Numbered from the stretch's first letter, positions 50,926 through 59,536 are shown. The stretch is DNA of 64,000 bases from Pseudonocardia parietis (GCF_017876315.1 NZ_JAGINU010000001.1:5766001-5830000); one strand, 5' to 3'. Notes: generated from the letters alone by a model not told the origin. A program made the numbers and translations.

Positions 50926-51672
50926 ATGCCCGGTCCAGCCCTCGTCCTCGTCCACGGCGGCCAGCACGCCGCGGACTGCTGGGAGCCCACCCTGGCCGAG
51001 CTGCGGCGACGCGCACCGGACGTCCCCGTGCTCGCCGTCGACCTGCCCGGACGCGGCTCGTCCCCCGCCGACCTGGCGACCGTCACCGTCGCGGACTGGG
51101 TGGACTCGGTGGTGCGCCGGATCGAGGCCGAGGGGCTCGACGACGTCGTCGTGGTCGGCCACTCCATGGCCGGGCTCACCGTGCCGGGCGTGGTCGCGCG
51201 GCTCGGAGCGGGCCGGGTCCGCCGGATGGTCCTGATGGCCGCGGCGGTGCCGCCGCAGGGCCGCTCGATCCTCGACACCCTGAGCGGGCCGCTGGCCTGG
51301 TACGCGGGGCGGGCCGCGCGCCGCGGCGGGCCGTCGGCCCCGATGCCCCGGCTGCTCGCACGGTTTTCCTTCTGCAACGGGATGACGCCCGCGCAGCGGG
51401 AGTTCGCCCTCGGCCGGCTGTACGGCGAGTCCACCCGGGTCACGGCCGAACCGGCGGACCGGAGCGCGCTGCCCCGGGAGGTGCCGCGCACCTGGATCCT
51501 CACCCTGCGGGACCGGGCGCAGAGCCCGGCCACCCAGCGGCGGGCCATCGCGGCGCTGGGCGGGGTGGACGAGGTGGTGGAGCTCGACACCTGCCACGAC
51601 GCGATGATCAGCGCTCCGGCCGAGCTGGCCGGGATCCTGCTCGAACGCTGCCGGAGCACCGTCGCGGGCTGA
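50926..51672 (+). CDS. Alpha/beta hydrolase
   Basis: 248 residues. LVLVHGGQHAADCWEP is the oxyanion region, VVVGHSMAGLT the nucleophile elbow (Ser) and LDTCHDAMISAP the His region, all in the order of small esterase/lactonase-type hydrolases. No signal peptide. ATG 50926 follows CAGGAGC. Its stop lies in a hairpin shared with the convergent ligase gene. Confidence 0.89.
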   Translation: MPGPALVLVHGGQHAADCWEPTLAELRRRAPDVPVLAVDLPGRGSSPADLATVTVADWVDSVVRRIEAEGLDDVVVVGHSMAGLTVPGVVARLGAGRVRRMVLMAAAVPPQGRSILDTLSGPLAWYAGRAARRGGPSAPMPRLLARFSFCNGMTPAQREFALGRLYGESTRVTAEPADRSALPREVPRTWILTLRDRAQSPATQRRAIAALGGVDEVVELDTCHDAMISAPAELAGILLERCRSTVAG

Positions 51673-51694
51673 GCCGGCCCGCGGGTCAGCCCGC
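51664..51694. terminator. Hairpin over two convergent stop codons
   Basis: A 9-bp inverted repeat (GCGGGCTGA and its complement) whose two arms contain the TGA of the hydrolase (51670-51672) and the complementary stop of the ligase operon (51686-51688). Confidence 0.5.
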
Positions 51695-53194
51695 CGGCGC
51701 GGCCGCGGCCCGCAGGGCGTTCCGGTCCACCTTCAGCATCGCGGTGACCGGCAGGTCCTCGACGAGCTCGAGGCGGTCCGGACGCTTGTAGTCCGCGAGC
51801 CGCTCGCGGGTCCAGTCCCGCAGCTCGTCGAGCGCGGGCGGGTCCGCCGGATCGGCCGGGACCACGAACGCCACGCCGATCTCGCCGATCACGGGGGCCG
51901 GGCTGCCGACGACCGCGACCCGGCGCACGCCGGGGTGTTCGGCGAGGACGTTCTCGACCTCGAGCGGATGCACGTTGTACCCGCCGCGGATGTAGAGGTC
52001 CGTCGAGCGGCCGACGAGCACCAGGTTCCCCTCGGGGGTGAACCGCCCGAGGTCCCCGCTGACCAGCCAGCCGTCCTCGGTCAGCGTCTCGGCCGTGCGC
52101 TCCGGGTCGTTCCAGTAGCCGCGCATCACGCAGGCGCCCCGGACCCGGACCCGCCCGGTCCCACCCGGGGCGACGGGGCGTCCGTCGTCGTCGGTGACCG
52201 CGACCTCCATGCCCTCCTGCGGGCGGCCGACGGTGCGGAACTGGACCTCCGGCGGGTCGTCGGGCTCGGTGCCGCAGATCGTCGGGGACTCGGTCATCGC
52301 GTACCGGACGACCAGGGGCACGCCGATCCGCTGCGCCACCGCCTCGATCAGGTCCGGTGACGCGGGCGCGGTGGCGGCGATACCGACCCGCAGGTCAGGC
52401 AGCCCGTGCGCGCCGGGCTCGTCGAGGAGCTTGCTCCACTGCGTCGGCACCCCCCCGACGACCGTGATCCGCTGCTCCCGCATGATCGCGGCCATCGCCG
52501 CGGCCGACCACGGCACGGGCGAGACGACGAGCGTGAGACCCCAGATCAGCTGGTCCCACAGTTTCGCCATGTACCCGGCGTGCGCGAACGGCGTCGCGAC
52601 GAGCCTGCGGTCGTACGGCGCGCTCATCACGCCGGCCGCCCGCGCGGACGCGGCGAGGTTGCGGGAGTCGAACCAGGCGCCCTTCGGCGTGCCGGTGGTG
52701 CCGGACGTCCAGATGATCACGGCGGGTGCCTCGGGGGCCGGCGCCGGCCGCCGGGTCCCGAGGCCCGCGTGCCGGTACAGCCCGGCGAGCTCGGTGCGCG
52801 GGAGCTCGCGGATCCCCGACGGCACCGGGGGCAGCCCGGCGTCGCCGTCGCGGATCACCAGCACCGGGTCCGCCCGGTCCAGCACCGCGTCGACCTCACG
52901 CGGCCCGAGCCGGGTGTTGAGCCCGGTCGTGACGGCGCCGAGCCGGGCGAGCGCCGCGTAGCAGACCGCGTAGTCGATCGACGACGGCAGCATCAGCGCC
53001 ACGACGTCGCCCTCGGCGACCCCGCGCTCGGCCAGCGCCCCGGCGAGCGCGTCCGAGCGGACGTCCCACTCGGCGAACGACATCCGGGTGCCGTCGGCCT
53101 CGACGTAGGCGTCCCGCTCGCCGTGGGCCGCGGCCGCCGCCGAGATCAGCGCGTCCGCCGTGTCGAAGGTGCCCGGCACCGGCGGGACGGTCAC
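51686..53194 (-). CDS. AMP-binding acyl-CoA ligase
   Basis: 502 residues. IIWTSGTTGTPKGAW is the phosphate loop, YAMTESPTICG the adenylation motif, GRSTDLYIRGGYNVHPLE the hinge; the final lysine lies in AMLKVDRNAL, a slightly altered form of the usual TGK motif. Last gene of the minus-strand operon that starts at 59086. GTG 53194 overlaps the thiolase-like stop. Confidence 0.92.
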   Translation of the reverse strand: MTVPPVPGTFDTADALISAAAAAHGERDAYVEADGTRMSFAEWDVRSDALAGALAERGVAEGDVVALMLPSSIDYAVCYAALARLGAVTTGLNTRLGPREVDAVLDRADPVLVIRDGDAGLPPVPSGIRELPRTELAGLYRHAGLGTRRPAPAPEAPAVIIWTSGTTGTPKGAWFDSRNLAASARAAGVMSAPYDRRLVATPFAHAGYMAKLWDQLIWGLTLVVSPVPWSAAAMAAIMREQRITVVGGVPTQWSKLLDEPGAHGLPDLRVGIAATAPASPDLIEAVAQRIGVPLVVRYAMTESPTICGTEPDDPPEVQFRTVGRPQEGMEVAVTDDDGRPVAPGGTGRVRVRGACVMRGYWNDPERTAETLTEDGWLVSGDLGRFTPEGNLVLVGRSTDLYIRGGYNVHPLEVENVLAEHPGVRRVAVVGSPAPVIGEIGVAFVVPADPADPPALDELRDWTRERLADYKRPDRLELVEDLPVTAMLKVDRNALRAAAAPAG

Positions 53195-54360
53195 GGCGCC
53201 TCGGTCCCCAGGATGATCGTCCCGCTCGAGCAGAACCAGCCGCCCGTGCCGCTGACGCAGGCCAGCTTCGCGTCCGGGACCTGCCGCGGCCCGCACTCGC
53301 CCCGCAGCTGGCGCACCGCCTCCACCACGAGGAACAGCCCGCGCTGGCCGGGGTGGCAGGCGGAGAGACCACCGCCGTCGGTGTTGGTCGGCAGTGCCCC
53401 GCCGAGCCGCAGCCGCCCGTCGGCGACGAACGGGCCGCCCTCGCCCTTCTTGCAGAAGCCGAGGTCCTCCATCGTCATCAGGAGCATGTAGGTGAAGGCG
53501 TCGTAGATCTCGCAGACGTCGATGTCCTCCGGGGTCACCCCCGCCCGCTCGAACGCGAGCGGCCCCGACACCGAGGCGGGACCGGTGGTCATGTCCGGCC
53601 ACTGGCTCGTGGAGACGTGCGAGACGTTCTCCCCCGTGCCCAGGACGTACACCGGGGTACCCGGGAGGTCCTTCGCCCGCTCCTCGGACACCACGACCGC
53701 CGCGGCGCCGCCGTCGGAGCGGATGCAGCAGTGCAGCTTGGTGAACGGGTCCGCGATCATGCGGCCGGACAGCACCTCGTCGACGGTGATCGGGTCCCGG
53801 TAGGCGGCCTCGGGGTTGTCCGCGGCGTTGGCCCGGGCAGACACGGCGACCTCGGCGAGCTGCTCGATCGTCGTGCCGAACTCGTGCATGTGCCGCCGGG
53901 CCGCCATCGCGTACTTCGCGATCAGCGTGTGCCCGTAGGGCGCCTCCCACTGCAGCGGCCCGCGCGAGCCCCAGTTCAGGTTCGCGGTGCGCAGCCCGCG
54001 CCGCAGGTCGGACTTCGCGGTGGAGCCGTAGGTGAGCAGCACGACGTCGGCATGGCCGGCGGCGATGGCGTCCGCGGCGTGGGCGAGCATGACCTCCCAG
54101 GAGGCGCCGCCGACGGCGGTGGAGTCGATCCACCGCGGCCGCAGGCCGAGGTACTCCCCCACGTCGATCGGGGCCAGGGTGCCCAGCGAGGTCGACGCCA
54201 GGCCGTCGACCTCCGCCATGGAGACGCCGGACTCCGCCAGCGCGCGCAGCGAGGCCTGGGCGATCAGCGCGTACGGGTTGGTCGCGACCTTGCCGGGCGA
54301 GGCGAGCCCGACGCCCGCGACGACGGCGCGGCGGCCCTTGGGAACGGTCACGGTGCTCAC
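53191..54360 (-). CDS. Thiolase-like protein (SCP-x/Ltp type), no adjacent DUF35
   Basis: 389 residues. AVVAGVGLASPGKVA start, CEIYDAFTYMLLMTMEDLGF and NTDGGGLSACHPGQRG are landmarks of the SCP-x group. The nucleophilic Cys of true thiolases is not at its place (STAVGGASWE there). Relatives work with a DUF35 partner in retro-aldol or deacylation reactions; here none is adjacent. Coupled by GTGA to the acyl-CoA dehydrogenase before it. Confidence 0.87.
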   Translation of the reverse strand: MSTVTVPKGRRAVVAGVGLASPGKVATNPYALIAQASLRALAESGVSMAEVDGLASTSLGTLAPIDVGEYLGLRPRWIDSTAVGGASWEVMLAHAADAIAAGHADVVLLTYGSTAKSDLRRGLRTANLNWGSRGPLQWEAPYGHTLIAKYAMAARRHMHEFGTTIEQLAEVAVSARANAADNPEAAYRDPITVDEVLSGRMIADPFTKLHCCIRSDGGAAAVVVSEERAKDLPGTPVYVLGTGENVSHVSTSQWPDMTTGPASVSGPLAFERAGVTPEDIDVCEIYDAFTYMLLMTMEDLGFCKKGEGGPFVADGRLRLGGALPTNTDGGGLSACHPGQRGLFLVVEAVRQLRGECGPRQVPDAKLACVSGTGGWFCSSGTIILGTEAP

Positions 54361-55394
54361 TGGGCCGCCTCCTGGGCGAGGAGGGGCGCGAGCTGCGCGG
54401 TCCTCGATCCGAACAACTGGTCCACGACGTGGGCGCGCTTGAGGTAGAGGTGCGCGTCGTGCTCGTAGGTGTAGCCCATCCCGCCGTGCACCTGGATGGT
54501 CTCGGCGGCGCTGCCCAGCGCCGCCCGGCCGGCGACGACCTTCGCCGCGCGGACCTGGAACTCGGCGTCGGCCCGGCCGGACTCCAGGCTGACGGCGGCG
54601 AACAGCGTCTGCTGCAGCGCCGCCTCCGCCGCGACGGCCATGTCCGCGCACCGGTGCTTGATCGCCTGGTTGACGCCGATCGGCCGGCCGAACTGGACCC
54701 GGGTCTTCGCGTGGGCGACGGAGAGGTCGCGGACCGCCTCGGCGATGCCGACGAGCTGCGCCGCGGCCAGGACCGCGCCGCGCAGCGCGATCGGGTCCCG
54801 CTCCGCCGGCACCCAACACGTGACGGGCGCGCCGTCCGCGACGGCGGTGGCCACCCGGGAGCCGGGGTCGCTGGACTCGACCGGGGTGAGGTCGGTGAGC
54901 GCGGCCGTGGCGACCAGGCCTGCGCCCTCGTCGCCCGAGACCAGCACGTACTCCGCGTTCGCCGGGTCGATCACCCGGATCCGGCCGGTGAGGGTCGTGG
55001 GCGTCAGGGAGGCCGTGTCGTCTCCGACGCGCAGCAGCGCGGCGGCCACCAGCGTGTGCCCCTCGACGAGGAGCCTGGCCGTCTCGGGCTGCCCGCCCAG
55101 CACCGCCAGCCGGGCGCCGATCACCGACGGCAGGAACGGACCGGGCACCAGGGCCCGGCCGAGCTCGCGGAACAGCAGCGCCTCGTCGTCGAGCCCGCGA
55201 CCCGAGCCGCCGACGTCCTCGGGGGCGGAGAGCCCGAGCAGACCCAGGTCCGCCCCGGCGGTCCAGACCTTCGGGGCGATGGCGGAGGCGTCGTCGCGGC
55301 GCTCGCGGATGGCGGAGATCGGCACCTGCTCGGCGAAGAACTCCGCGGCGGCGCCGACCAGCTCCAGCTGGTCGGCGGAGGGAAGGAGGTCCAT
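54357..55394 (-). CDS. Acyl-CoA dehydrogenase, smaller subunit of a two-subunit enzyme
   Basis: 345 residues, short for the family. The N-terminal half is degenerate; the C-terminal half keeps VQFGRPIGVNQAIKHRCADM and QVHGGMGYTYEHDAHLY, the FAD-contacting parts. Such subunits pair with a longer one, here the gene just upstream, to form alpha2-beta2 enzymes like mycobacterial ChsE1-ChsE2, which act on bulky or short-chain CoA esters. The 51-base gap to that gene is the largest in this operon. Confidence 0.9.
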   Translation of the reverse strand: MDLLPSADQLELVGAAAEFFAEQVPISAIRERRDDASAIAPKVWTAGADLGLLGLSAPEDVGGSGRGLDDEALLFRELGRALVPGPFLPSVIGARLAVLGGQPETARLLVEGHTLVAAALLRVGDDTASLTPTTLTGRIRVIDPANAEYVLVSGDEGAGLVATAALTDLTPVESSDPGSRVATAVADGAPVTCWVPAERDPIALRGAVLAAAQLVGIAEAVRDLSVAHAKTRVQFGRPIGVNQAIKHRCADMAVAAEAALQQTLFAAVSLESGRADAEFQVRAAKVVAGRAALGSAAETIQVHGGMGYTYEHDAHLYLKRAHVVDQLFGSRTAQLAPLLAQEAAQ

Positions 55395-55445
55395 CGATGT
55401 CCTGTCTGTGGGAGACGCGCGGGATGCAGCGGTCTGGGTGGGACG

Positions 55446-56618
55446 TCAGCGCGGCAGGCCGAGGACGCGGTCCCCGATGATGTTGCGCTGGATCTCCGAC
55501 GTGCCGCCGCCGATGGAGGCGGAGAAGGAGTAGAAGTAGTGCCCCGACCAGCCGCCGGGGACCCACCGGGAGACGAACTCCAGGCCGTCCGGGCCGAGCA
55601 CGTCCATCGCGAGCGCGGCGACCTGCTTGGCCACCTCCGCGTAGTACAGCTTGATGATCGAACCCTCGGGGCCCGGCGTGTCCGTCTTCAGGTTCCGGCA
55701 GATCCCCGCGTAGGTCATCGCGCGCAGCGAGGCGACCTCGGCCCGGGCGGTGGCGAGCCGGCGGGCGATCTCGTCGTCCTGGATCGCGGGGCGGCGCCCG
55801 TCGGGTCCGGTCCGCTCCCCGGCGAGCCGGATCAGGTTCTCCACCAGCGCGGCGAGCCGGACCTGACTGGCGGTGTAGGCGGTGCCGCGCTCGAAGGAGA
55901 GCGTGGACATCGCGACGCCCCAGCCCTCGTCGACCTCGCCCACCACGTTGGCGAGCGGGATCCGGACCTCGTCGTAGAAGACCTCGCAGAACTCGGCGCC
56001 GCCGTCGATGGTCTCGATCGGCCGGACGTCGATGCCCGGGCTGTTCATGTCGCAGACGACCCAGGTGATGCCGTGGTGCTTCTTGCCGGACCGGTCGGTG
56101 CGCACCAGGAGCTCCTGGTGGTCCGCCAGGTTGGCGAAGCTGGTCCAGATCTTCTGCCCGGAGACGACGAGGTGGTCCCCGTCGATCTCGGCGCGGGTGG
56201 CCAGCGACGCCAGGTCGGACCCGGCCTCGGGCTCGGAGAATCCCTGGCACCAGACGACCTCGCCGCGCAGGATCCGCGGCAGGTGGAAGGCCTTCTGCTC
56301 CTCGCTCGCCCGGGTGATCAGCGTGGGGCCCGCGTGGTTGAGCCCGACGAAGCACGCGTCGATGCTCGGCAGTCCGGCCCTCGCGTACTCTTCGTACCAG
56401 ATCAGCTGCTGGACCGTCGTGAGCCCGCGGCCGCCGTAGGCCTGCGGCCAGGCGATCCCGGCCCAGCCGCCCTCCCACTGGGTGCGCTGCCAGGCCAGGT
56501 CGTACTCACGCATCGGCGCGGCCTCGTGCGGGCGCTGCTCGGTGGGCGCGTTCTCCGCCAGCCAGGTCCGCACCTCGTCCCGGAACGACGTCTGTTCCGG
56601 GGAGAAGTCGAGATCCAT
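55446..56618 (-). CDS. Acyl-CoA dehydrogenase, larger subunit
   Basis: 390 residues. WCQGFSEPEAGSDLASLATR and VSGQKIWTSFANLADHQELL are flavin-binding; the C-terminal GGGTSEIQRNIIGDRVLGLP has Gly-Gly where medium-chain enzymes carry the catalytic Glu, usual for the heteromeric class. With 54357-55394 it should form an alpha2-beta2 dehydrogenase. ATG 56618 follows CGGAG. Two bases separate it from the aldolase gene. Confidence 0.93.
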   Translation of the reverse strand: MDLDFSPEQTSFRDEVRTWLAENAPTEQRPHEAAPMREYDLAWQRTQWEGGWAGIAWPQAYGGRGLTTVQQLIWYEEYARAGLPSIDACFVGLNHAGPTLITRASEEQKAFHLPRILRGEVVWCQGFSEPEAGSDLASLATRAEIDGDHLVVSGQKIWTSFANLADHQELLVRTDRSGKKHHGITWVVCDMNSPGIDVRPIETIDGGAEFCEVFYDEVRIPLANVVGEVDEGWGVAMSTLSFERGTAYTASQVRLAALVENLIRLAGERTGPDGRRPAIQDDEIARRLATARAEVASLRAMTYAGICRNLKTDTPGPEGSIIKLYYAEVAKQVAALAMDVLGPDGLEFVSRWVPGGWSGHYFYSFSASIGGGTSEIQRNIIGDRVLGLPR

Positions 56619-56620
56619 GC

Positions 56621-57391
56621 CTACTCCGTTCCAGTGTTGCTGCGGTGGCGTGCGGCCAGCTGCTCGCTGCCGCGCGCGAGGAGCACGACGTCCGCGCCGA
56701 CCAGGACGAACCGTGCGCCGAGGTCGAGGTAGCGCCGGGCCAGCGGCTCGGCGAAGGCGTTCACCCCGGCCGCGAGGCCGTGGGCGGTGATCGTCGTGAT
56801 CGCCTTCTCGACCGCGGCGACGACGTCCGGGTGCTCCGGCTCGCCGAGATGTCCCAGTGACGCGGCCAGGTCCGCGGGCCCGACGAACACGCCGTCGATG
56901 CCCTCGACGGCGCAGATGTCCTCCAGCGCGTCGAGGCCGGCGCGGGACTCCACCTGGACGAGGACTCCGATGCCCTCGTGGGCGCCGGCGAGGTAGCCCG
57001 CCGTGCGGTTCCAGCGCGACGCCCGGGCGAACGCCGCCCCCACACCGCGCACGCCCTCCGGCGGGTAGCGAGTGGCCGCGACGACGGCGGCGGCCTGCTC
57101 CGCGGACTCGATCATGGGCACCATCAGCGTGGTGGCGCCCAGGTCGAGGAACTGCTTGATCAGCACCGGGTCCGCCACCGGCACCCGGACGACGGCGGCC
57201 GCCGGGTAGGGGGCCACGGCCTGCAGCTGGGGCAGCACGGTCGTCACGTCGTTGGGGGCGTGCTCGCAGTCCAGCAGCAGCCAGTCCAGGCCGCCGCCCG
57301 CGCAGATCTCCGCGCAGTAGGCGCTGCCCGAGACGACCCACATTCCGATCAGCGGCTGCTCGCCGTCCCGCAGCCGCTCGACGAACGTCAT
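56621..57391 (-). CDS. HpcH/HpaI-family aldolase
   Basis: 256 residues. LLLDCEHAPNDVTTVLPQL, VVRVPVADPVLIKQFLDLGA and QVESRAGLDALEDI followed by GVFVGPADLAASLG carry the catalytic Arg and the metal-binding Glu and Asp of class II pyruvate aldolases. In meta-cleavage pathways this enzyme splits 4-hydroxy-2-oxoacids to pyruvate and an aldehyde. ATG 57391 overlaps the hydratase stop, its predecessor in the pathway. Confidence 0.93.
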   Translation of the reverse strand: MTFVERLRDGEQPLIGMWVVSGSAYCAEICAGGGLDWLLLDCEHAPNDVTTVLPQLQAVAPYPAAAVVRVPVADPVLIKQFLDLGATTLMVPMIESAEQAAAVVAATRYPPEGVRGVGAAFARASRWNRTAGYLAGAHEGIGVLVQVESRAGLDALEDICAVEGIDGVFVGPADLAASLGHLGEPEHPDVVAAVEKAITTITAHGLAAGVNAFAEPLARRYLDLGARFVLVGADVVLLARGSEQLAARHRSNTGTE

Positions 57392-58209
57392 GGCGCGCCG
57401 CCCGAGGCGAAGCGGCAGCCCACGGTGCCCAGGGGCCCGTAGTCCGCGTGGAAGAGATCGCCGTCCTCCGCGTGCACGGGCCGGGTGAAGGAGCCCGAGA
57501 GGATGACCTGCCCCGCTTCCAGCCCCACGCCGTGCGGCGCGAGCCGGTTCGCCAGCCAGGCCACCCCGTTGCCGGGGTGGTTCAGCACGGCCGCGGCGAC
57601 GCCGGACTCCTCGATCACGCCGTTGCGGTAGAGCAGCGCGCAGACCCAGCGCAGGTCCACGTCGTGCGGGCGCACCGGGCGCCCGCCCAGGACCAGCCCG
57701 GCGTCCGCCGCGTTGTCCGAGATCGTGTCCACGATGGTGCGCAGATGGCCCGTGTCCGGGTCCGACATCTGCACCCGGGCGTCGAGGATCTCCAAGGCCG
57801 GGGTGACGTACTCGGTGGCGCCCAGGACGTCGAAGAGGGTGACGTCCGGGCCCTTGAGTGGGCGGCCCAGGACGAACGCGAGTTCCACCTCCACCCGCGG
57901 GCGGATGAAGCGGTCGTGCGGGACGGTCGAGGTGTCGGAGAAGAACATGTCGTCGAAGAGCGCGCCGTAGTCCGGCTCGGTGATCGACACCGCCTGCTGC
58001 ATCGCCCGCGAGGTCAGCCCGATCTTGCGGCCGCGCAGCCGCCGGCCGGAGGCCAGCTTCTCCCCCACCCACGCGTGCTGCACGGCGTAGGCGTCCGCGA
58101 TCGTCATGTCCGGGTACTGCAGGGACAGCTGGCGGATCGGCGTCCGGGTCCGCTCCGCCTCGTCGAGGCGGCGCGCGGCGTCGAGCACGGCGCTCTCGTC
58201 GAGAGCCAT
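57388..58209 (-). CDS. 2-oxopent-4-enoate/2-oxohept-enedioate hydratase (MhpD/HpaH type)
   Basis: 273 residues. ADAYAVQHAWVGEKLASGRR and KIGLTSRAMQQAVSITEPDY mark the HpaH-like hydratase group; PRVEVELAFVLGRPL holds the pair of Glu ligands for the divalent metal. It adds water to the dienoate left by the meta-cleavage hydrolase. ATG 58209 is chosen; GTG 58218, overlapping the hydrolase stop, is an alternative. Confidence 0.93.
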   Translation of the reverse strand: MALDESAVLDAARRLDEAERTRTPIRQLSLQYPDMTIADAYAVQHAWVGEKLASGRRLRGRKIGLTSRAMQQAVSITEPDYGALFDDMFFSDTSTVPHDRFIRPRVEVELAFVLGRPLKGPDVTLFDVLGATEYVTPALEILDARVQMSDPDTGHLRTIVDTISDNAADAGLVLGGRPVRPHDVDLRWVCALLYRNGVIEESGVAAAVLNHPGNGVAWLANRLAPHGVGLEAGQVILSGSFTRPVHAEDGDLFHADYGPLGTVGCRFASGGAP

Positions 58210-58210
58210 G

Positions 58211-59086
58211 TCAGCCACCGGCCCGCAGCAGGAACGGGACCGCCGCCGCGTTGAACGCCTCGGGGTCCTCGAAGTGCGGCCAGTGCTTGACGTGCGGCAT
58301 CTCCAGGATCTCCGCGCCGTCGATCAGCTCGGCGACCCGGCGCGCGGTGCTCTGGTACTCCCCGTGGTCCTTGCCGGACGCGACGACGAGCGTCGGGCAG
58401 GAGATCGTGCGCCACCGCTCCTCGGGGATCAGGTTGCGCTCGCGGGCGTCCGGGTCCTGCAGGATCAACAGGTGGTCGATCGTGGCCCGGGTCTCCGGCA
58501 GCCGGTAGATCGCCTGGCGCAGCGCGACGACGTCCGGGATCCGGTTCTCCTCGTCCGCGATCAGGTGGTCGAACATCGCCTTGATCGAGTCCCAGTCCGG
58601 GTTCTCGACGGCCCGGGTGCGCTCGGCGCGGATGCGGGCCATGTTCGAGGCGGTGGCGATCAGCCCGGCCGGGGACATCAGGATCAGCTTGTCCACCCGC
58701 TGCGGGGCCTCCACCGCGAGCGCCGCGGCCACCCAGGCCCCCAGGGACATGCCGATGACCGCGGCGTGGTCGAACCCGAACCGGTCCAGCACCGCCTGTA
58801 CCTGGCGCAGGTAGACCGCGATCTCGTAGTCGTGGTCCGGCTTGTCCGAGAAGCCGTTGCCCACCATGTCGATCGCGACGCAGTGGAAGTGCTCGGACAG
58901 GGCGGCCAGGTTGGGCGCGAACGTCTCCCAGTGCCCGCCCGTCCCGTGCAACAGCAGGACGGCCGGCTTCGCCGGGTCCCCCGCCTCGGCGAATCGGGTA
59001 CGCACCCCGTCCGCCTCGACGTAGCCCTGGCGGAAATCGAGCTCGCGCAGGTGGGTCCAGATGCTCCGGTACGGCGTGTCGCTCAT
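58211..59086 (-). CDS. Meta-cleavage product C-C hydrolase (alpha/beta fold)
   Basis: 291 residues. LLLHGTGGHWETFAPNLAAL, the nucleophile elbow IGMSLGAW (Ser at about residue 114) and HVKHWPHFEDPEAFN (His) follow the MhpC/BphD/HsaD arrangement. These enzymes hydrolyse the carbon-carbon bond of the ring-fission product to an acid and a 2-hydroxydienoate. First gene of the seven-gene minus-strand operon; hydratase and aldolase follow in pathway order. A CTGTCAGAAA motif lies 115 bp upstream. Confidence 0.9.
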   Translation of the reverse strand: MSDTPYRSIWTHLRELDFRQGYVEADGVRTRFAEAGDPAKPAVLLLHGTGGHWETFAPNLAALSEHFHCVAIDMVGNGFSDKPDHDYEIAVYLRQVQAVLDRFGFDHAAVIGMSLGAWVAAALAVEAPQRVDKLILMSPAGLIATASNMARIRAERTRAVENPDWDSIKAMFDHLIADEENRIPDVVALRQAIYRLPETRATIDHLLILQDPDARERNLIPEERWRTISCPTLVVASGKDHGEYQSTARRVAELIDGAEILEMPHVKHWPHFEDPEAFNAAAVPFLLRAGG

Positions 59087-59200
59087 GCCGCGCCCGCCCG
59101 CGAGCTGGCTGTGGTGTTCATGTCTTGCTCGCGGCGCACACGTACTGTGAGCTGGGCGAGAGGCGAGACGCTCATCGGCTGCCCTTCGGTATGGACATTG

Positions 59201-59222
59201 TTTCTGACAGTGAGTGTACGAT
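59201..59222. promoter_or_regulatory. Divergent promoter of the aromatic operons
   Basis: The minus strand carries CTGTCAGAAA (59201-59210), in the orientation of the hydrolase operon. On the plus strand TACGAT (59217-59222) is a plausible -10 box with TGGACA at 59192 as a weak -35, which would start transcription close to ATG 59229. One site therefore sits where it could control both operons. Confidence 0.5.
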
Positions 59223-59228
59223 AGAACC

Positions 59229-59285
59229 ATGACGTGGTCACCGTCGACAGACACGCGAATCTCGTTCACCGGGCGCTCGGCATGA
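59229..59285 (+). CDS. Possible 18-codon leader peptide
   Basis: ATG 59229 begins an 18-residue frame (MTWSPSTDTRISF...) that ends in TGA overlapping ATG 59282 of the next gene (ATGA). It lies about seven bases after a TACGAT box, so it may be translated from a leaderless message. It could couple translation to the operon. Support is positional only. Confidence 0.25.
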   Translation: MTWSPSTDTRISFTGRSA

Positions 59286-59536
59286 GCCCCGCCGTGAACG
59301 GCTCGGGCACGCCGCGCCGGGACCGGCGCGAGCTCGCCGAGCTCCGCAACGAGTTCGCGACCGTGCGGGTCGCGCTCGACGAGCGGGGCAACGGCCCCCG
59401 GCTGCTGGTCGAGGACGTGGAGTCCGGCGCCGAGATCCTGCTGTCCCCCCTCGAGCTCGCCAGCCTCTGCCTGGCCAGCGCGGAGGACCGGGTCAACTGG
59501 CTGCGGGTGGGCCACTACCGGGACGAACGGCCGTGA
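59282..59536 (+). CDS. Small protein of unknown function heading the dioxygenase operon
   Basis: 84 residues: a basic N-terminus (GTPRRDRRELAELRNEF), then VRVALDERGNGPRLLVEDVE and a helical ILLSPLELASLCLASAEDRV segment. It looks like a compact alpha/beta fold without cofactor motifs, cysteines beyond one, or a signal peptide. It overlaps the thiolase-like gene by GTGA, so it is made together with it. Role unknown; a regulator or assembly factor is possible. GTG 59234 would extend it by 16 residues. Confidence 0.65.
   Translation: MSPAVNGSGTPRRDRRELAELRNEFATVRVALDERGNGPRLLVEDVESGAEILLSPLELASLCLASAEDRVNWLRVGHYRDERP

Noticed and set aside
53191..56478. Minus-strand open frame of 1095 codons suggesting a fusion of dehydrogenase and thiolase
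   Set aside because: Protein-like text in this frame covers only the thiolase-like gene (53191-54360). The upstream part is a shadow of the two dehydrogenase genes, which read well in their own frames.
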